A stretch of DNA of 7,353 bases from Ignavibacteria bacterium (GTDB taxonomy: Bacteria > Bacteroidota > Ignavibacteria > Kapaibacteriales > UBA4661), in the NCBI GenBank assembly GCA_013298375.1, contig JAAFHM010000235.1, forward strand, positions 1-7,353, written 5' to 3'. Made by a program: the position numbers and the translations under genes. Below the pieces are notes generated by a model. The model worked only from the letters and a program-made list of their open reading frames with translations. It made no database searches and was not told where the DNA came from. Shown piece after piece: positions 4,512 to 7,353 of this stretch (position 1 is the stretch's first letter; every line of letters starts with the position of its first letter).

Positions 4512-4593
4512 TTTTCGCCAAATGAAATAGATGATAGTTTATTCGTTGTATTGCGAAAAAAACGTTTTCTTTTTACGCTATTTTTATCGTATT

Positions 4594-6186
4594 ATGTTGC
4601 GTTCATTTCAGGATTTAGTTCGTGTCTTGACGATTCATCCGGCGAAATACGACGCAATTTATTACCCGCGCAAAACCGTTGCTGGAGACTACGATAAGTT
4701 GTTTGATATTATCCGCAAAGGCAACCACCACGCTGAAGAAGAGGTTGTTGACGATCTCTATGGTTCGCACGACCAAAAATCGACAACGCGCTATTTTACC
4801 CTCAAATCTCGCCTCAAAGACCGCATCGAAAACGGTTTTTTTTTCCTTTCGACCGAACGCTTCTCCCATCGTTCCGCACGGCGGTATGCTGCCTGGAAAG
4901 AGCAGCTTATCACGTGGGCGCTCTGGCAAGCAGGGGCGCGAGAAACAGCCGTCCAGCGTTTGGAAAAATTAGCAGAAGAGGCAGAAACACTGGGTTTTAT
5001 GGATGTTTGTATTTTTGCCTATCGCCATATTCGTCTCTTCTATGCGCAGCAAGGTTCAATGGTGCTGCTGAAAAAGTTTGATGCTCTTTTGAACACCGCT
5101 TTGGAGCGTGCTAGTGCAGAGATGAAAGCAGAAACACTGATAGCGGAAATTGAAGTTTTTAAAGCCCGTGAAACGCTGCTCGGTGCGGAACACGAGGAAC
5201 GATGCCGCCTTGCGGTGACTGCTATTGAACAGCTTGTGATTGCTTTACCCAATGCCACCCCGACCTACGTCCTGAGCGCCCTCGCCGGAAAAGCCGCACA
5301 ATATCTTGCCGAAGCAAGCCAAGACTACGAAAAAACGCTGACAATAGTAGAGAAAACAGAGCGCCAGCTATCGGCATACCCGAACGGTATAGAGCAGGAA
5401 GAACGGGCGCAGTTTTCCGGCGAAACATTGCACTATGCCCTGGCAGCAAAAGATTTTATCGCCTCAAAGCAAGCCGTAGAGCGGTTCTCCGATGTGACAT
5501 TGCCTGAAATGCCGGAGGCACTGACGGCGCAAGAGTATTATTTTTTGACAGCAATGCACAGCAAACGCTATGACGCATTGGCGGATATTCTTGAGGGGGT
5601 CTTTCAAACACAAGCATTGGTGCGCTTTGCCGATAAAAATATGTCAACGTGGCAAACCTACGAATTATACGCTCGACTTGTGCTGGATAGTGAAATGCCG
5701 CAGCGTCCCACCCTCTTCAAACCTCGTTTTTCGGTCAATAAAATTCTTGCCGAAATGCCCGAATATCAGGAAAATGCTGCGGCAAAAAATTGTGCGTGGT
5801 TGATTGGGCAGATACTCTTCTTGCTCAAAGATGGAGATTTTGAAGGAATTGCAAAATACAATGCAGAACTCATACGCTACCACGATAAATACTTACGAAA
5901 AGAAACGTTGGGCTATCGCTTGCAATGCTTTTTGCGCATGGTCAATCATGCCGTTTTTTGTAATTTTGAACTGACCGAAACGCTTCGCAAAACGCAGAAA
6001 TACTACGTGTGGCTATCATCGGCAAGAACATTCGATATTGTCAAGGGCGGAACGATGGAAGTGCTACCGTTTGAGCATTTATGGGCATTTATGCTGTTTC
6101 GGATGAAAAATAAATCCGAGCGCAAAACCACACCTTTTCGTCAAATTCTTGCCACAGCCTCCGAAGCGCGTGAATACTATGTTTGA
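4594..6186 (+). CDS. Large all-helical TPR-like protein of unknown function
   Basis: I prefer the ATG at 4594, giving 530 residues beginning MLRSFQDLVRVL. The in-frame ATG at 4531 adds 21 aromatic residues with no look of conservation. The protein is almost entirely helical. An N-terminal module carries a YDKLFDIIRKG helix, an E-rich VVDDLYG turn and YFTLKSRLKDRIENGFFFL (about 67-85), a pattern I associate with uncharacterised Bacteroidota/Chlorobiota proteins. Repeated helix pairs rich in Ala, Leu and Glu follow (about 95-350), in the manner of tetratricopeptide solenoids, and then a Tyr/Phe-rich C-terminal third. No signal peptide, membrane segment or catalytic motif is visible, so it is probably a cytoplasmic scaffold. 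It ends 30 bases before the nuclease-fold gene and probably shares its operon. Confidence 0.78.
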   Translation: MLRSFQDLVRVLTIHPAKYDAIYYPRKTVAGDYDKLFDIIRKGNHHAEEEVVDDLYGSHDQKSTTRYFTLKSRLKDRIENGFFFLSTERFSHRSARRYAAWKEQLITWALWQAGARETAVQRLEKLAEEAETLGFMDVCIFAYRHIRLFYAQQGSMVLLKKFDALLNTALERASAEMKAETLIAEIEVFKARETLLGAEHEERCRLAVTAIEQLVIALPNATPTYVLSALAGKAAQYLAEASQDYEKTLTIVEKTERQLSAYPNGIEQEERAQFSGETLHYALAAKDFIASKQAVERFSDVTLPEMPEALTAQEYYFLTAMHSKRYDALADILEGVFQTQALVRFADKNMSTWQTYELYARLVLDSEMPQRPTLFKPRFSVNKILAEMPEYQENAAAKNCAWLIGQILFLLKDGDFEGIAKYNAELIRYHDKYLRKETLGYRLQCFLRMVNHAVFCNFELTETLRKTQKYYVWLSSARTFDIVKGGTMEVLPFEHLWAFMLFRMKNKSERKTTPFRQILATASEAREYYV

Positions 6187-6216
6187 TGTGGAGTTTGATA
6201 TGTATTTTCAACGATC

Positions 6217-6903
6217 ATGAAACCCAAAAAACAAAAACGCTTGCTTCAGTGGACAGCCGGGGAAGTCATTGATTACTTTGGGCTGGAATACAGTGTTGAC
6301 ACTAGTGCTGATGCCTATTGGTCAGCGCCCAACGCTATTCTTTCTGAAAAGCACAAAGAACGTCTTGCCGAACTCCGCTTGGCGCTTATTGCGGATGTTT
6401 CCTTTTGGAATGAAGAAGAGTTAAAAATTTATTTTATTGGTCAGGTGATTGATCTCGCACGGTATCAAGAAAGCGGAGCGCGGGGATTTTTTGAGCGCGA
6501 AATTGAAACGGAGGTGAATAATCTGGATATCCGCATGAATGCTGACTTTCTCATTGCACGTGGTATTGATGTTCCAAAAGCTCCGTACTTCTGCTTGCAG
6601 GAATATAAAAAAGAGAAAAGGTCTGCTAATGATCCGGAAGCACAAATGCTTTTGGCGATGATCGCTGCTCAAGACCTCAACGCAAGTGACCATCCTATTT
6701 ATGGGGTATTTGTTGTCGGTTCGCGGTGGCGTTTTACCGAATTGCATGGCAAGCGCTATCATCTCAGTTTACCATTTGAAGCCACTTCCGAAGAGGGGTT
6801 ACACGAGATTTTTCGTATTCTGCTCGTTATCAAAGAATTTGTTGCCAAGCGTGTTCAAGAGGATAAACTGCGAGATACTGTGCGGCGGAAGCCTTTACAT
6901 TGA
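6217..6903 (+). CDS. PD-(D/E)XK nuclease-fold protein, uncharacterised
   Basis: This is a 228-residue protein. An N-terminal helical part (1-100, including RLLQWTAGEVIDYFGLEY and EREIETEVNN) precedes a core with N-A-D110-F-L-I, YFCLQ-E129-Y-K131-KEK, and then DPEAQ143-MLLAMIAAQ. A strand YGVFVVGSRWRFTEL (162-176) and a closing helix EIFRILLVIKEFV follow. D110...E129-x-K131 with a downstream Q in a helix is the signature layout of PD-(D/E)XK folds, and the tail resembles the HSDR_N/type I restriction-like Bacteroidota proteins of this size. It has no separate DNA-binding or helicase domain, so whether it cuts DNA is unknown. It follows the TPR-like gene by 30 bases. The fold call is moderate and the function unproven. 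Confidence 0.75.
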   Translation: MKPKKQKRLLQWTAGEVIDYFGLEYSVDTSADAYWSAPNAILSEKHKERLAELRLALIADVSFWNEEELKIYFIGQVIDLARYQESGARGFFEREIETEVNNLDIRMNADFLIARGIDVPKAPYFCLQEYKKEKRSANDPEAQMLLAMIAAQDLNASDHPIYGVFVVGSRWRFTELHGKRYHLSLPFEATSEEGLHEIFRILLVIKEFVAKRVQEDKLRDTVRRKPLH

Positions 6904-6984
6904 CAAACACCGCGTGGCGATTCAATCCTAACTTTTTGAGATTTTGACGTGTAATTTTCCTTCATTATTTATCCCTGTCGCTTT

Positions 6985-7353
6985 ATGCCTCGCCGCTATC
7001 TGCTTGCTTCAACAACATGGAAAACGGTGCAAGAAACGCCGTACACCGTTGCACTTCTGCCGTGGGGCGCGACGGAGGCACACAACTACCATCTGCCCTA
7101 CGCAACGGACTGTATTCAAGCGGATTTTGTTGCCGCAGAAGCCGCAAAAGCCGCAGTAGCCCAAGGCGCAAAGGTAGTAGTGCTGCCCTGTATCCCCTTT
7201 GGTGTGCAGACGGGACAACTCGACATCAAGCTGTGCATCAACATGAATCCCAGCACCCAAGCGGCTTTGCTGGCAGATATTGCGGATTCATTGGAAAGGC
7301 AGGGCATTCATAAATTACTCATTTTGAACGGGCATGGCGGGAATGATTTTCGG
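6985..7353 (+). CDS. Creatininase-family amidohydrolase, N-terminal 123 residues (cut by window edge)
   Basis: The frame from ATG 6985 is open to the window end, and an in-frame TAA at 6952 limits upstream extension. Motifs are ALLPWGATEAHNYHLPYATD (23-42), with the metal ligands E31, H33 and D42, and ILNGHGGN (113-120) with H117. These sit three residues before E34, H36, D45 and H120 of Pseudomonas creatininase. The residue matching E122 of that enzyme is G119, as in most non-creatinine members (for example MftE-like and formamide hydrolases). Creatinine itself is therefore probably not the substrate. Family members are cytoplasmic metal-dependent cyclic-amide or peptide-type hydrolases. The gene starts 81 bases after the nuclease-fold gene, with no clear ribosome binding site. 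Confidence 0.88.
   Translation, partial: MPRRYLLASTTWKTVQETPYTVALLPWGATEAHNYHLPYATDCIQADFVAAEAAKAAVAQGAKVVVLPCIPFGVQTGQLDIKLCINMNPSTQAALLADIADSLERQGIHKLLILNGHGGNDFR

Noticed and set aside
4531..4593. Longer start for the TPR-like protein
   Set aside because: It adds 21 aromatic residues without a recognisable pattern, and the inner ATG begins a regular helix. I cannot exclude it, as neither start has a ribosome binding site.
3201..7313. Various 60-100 codon open frames opposite to or shifted from trhO, the TPR-like, nuclease-fold and creatininase-family genes
   Set aside because: They are shadows of well-supported coding sequences, with compositions unlike proteins and no motifs.

Overview
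The window is a defence and toxin-antitoxin type accessory region (about 1-3030) joined to more ordinary genes (3031-7353). Base composition is moderate, and most starts lack a recognisable Shine-Dalgarno sequence. The promoters I can propose have the form TTG-N20-TAnnTT, close to the Bacteroidota -33/-7 type. Together with the IS66-like element and the style of the TrhO and creatininase-family proteins, this hints at a Bacteroidota/Chlorobiota/Ignavibacteriota-like bacterium. That placement is weak.

Region 1 (1-126) is the end of an IS66-family insertion sequence: a transposase N-terminus on the minus strand and a terminus beginning GTAA at base 126. Region 2 (127-1886) holds two paralogous minus-strand cassettes. 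Each is a HEPN-domain gene followed, with a 4-base ATGA overlap, by a 93-95 residue partner. The partners look like nucleotidyltransferase (MNT) domains that have lost the catalytic GS...DxD residues. Around them lie five 20-bp sites of the form AATAC-N10-GTATT next to A/T tracts (one, S5, has AATGC on one side). Most overlap a plausible -35 box reading leftward. There is also a 98-bp direct repeat (127-224 and 1738-1835, 96/98 identical by hand count). The insertion sequence ends exactly where copy 1 of the repeat begins and has cut one of the palindromes in half.

Region 3 (1887-2617, plus strand) is a conventional MNT-HEPN pair, in the opposite gene order and again with an ATGA overlap. Region 4 (2641 to about 3000) is a DUF433 antitoxin-like gene followed by only the first ~20 codons of a DUF5615/PIN-like toxin; the rest is gone. 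The convergent trhO-like gene (3031-3900, minus) also has an unusual, shortened C-terminus, so a deletion or recombination junction probably lies near 2990-3095.

Region 5 (3901-7353) holds a 251-bp promoter-bearing gap, a small three-helix membrane protein, a large all-helical TPR-like protein of unknown function, a PD-(D/E)XK-like nuclease-fold protein of about 228 residues, and the first 123 residues of a creatininase-family amidohydrolase cut by the window edge.

The most interesting part is the compact island of three HEPN modules sharing operator-like palindromes, two of them with catalytically dead MNT-like partners and reversed gene order. This looks like an under-described variant of the HEPN/MNT toxin-antitoxin system.
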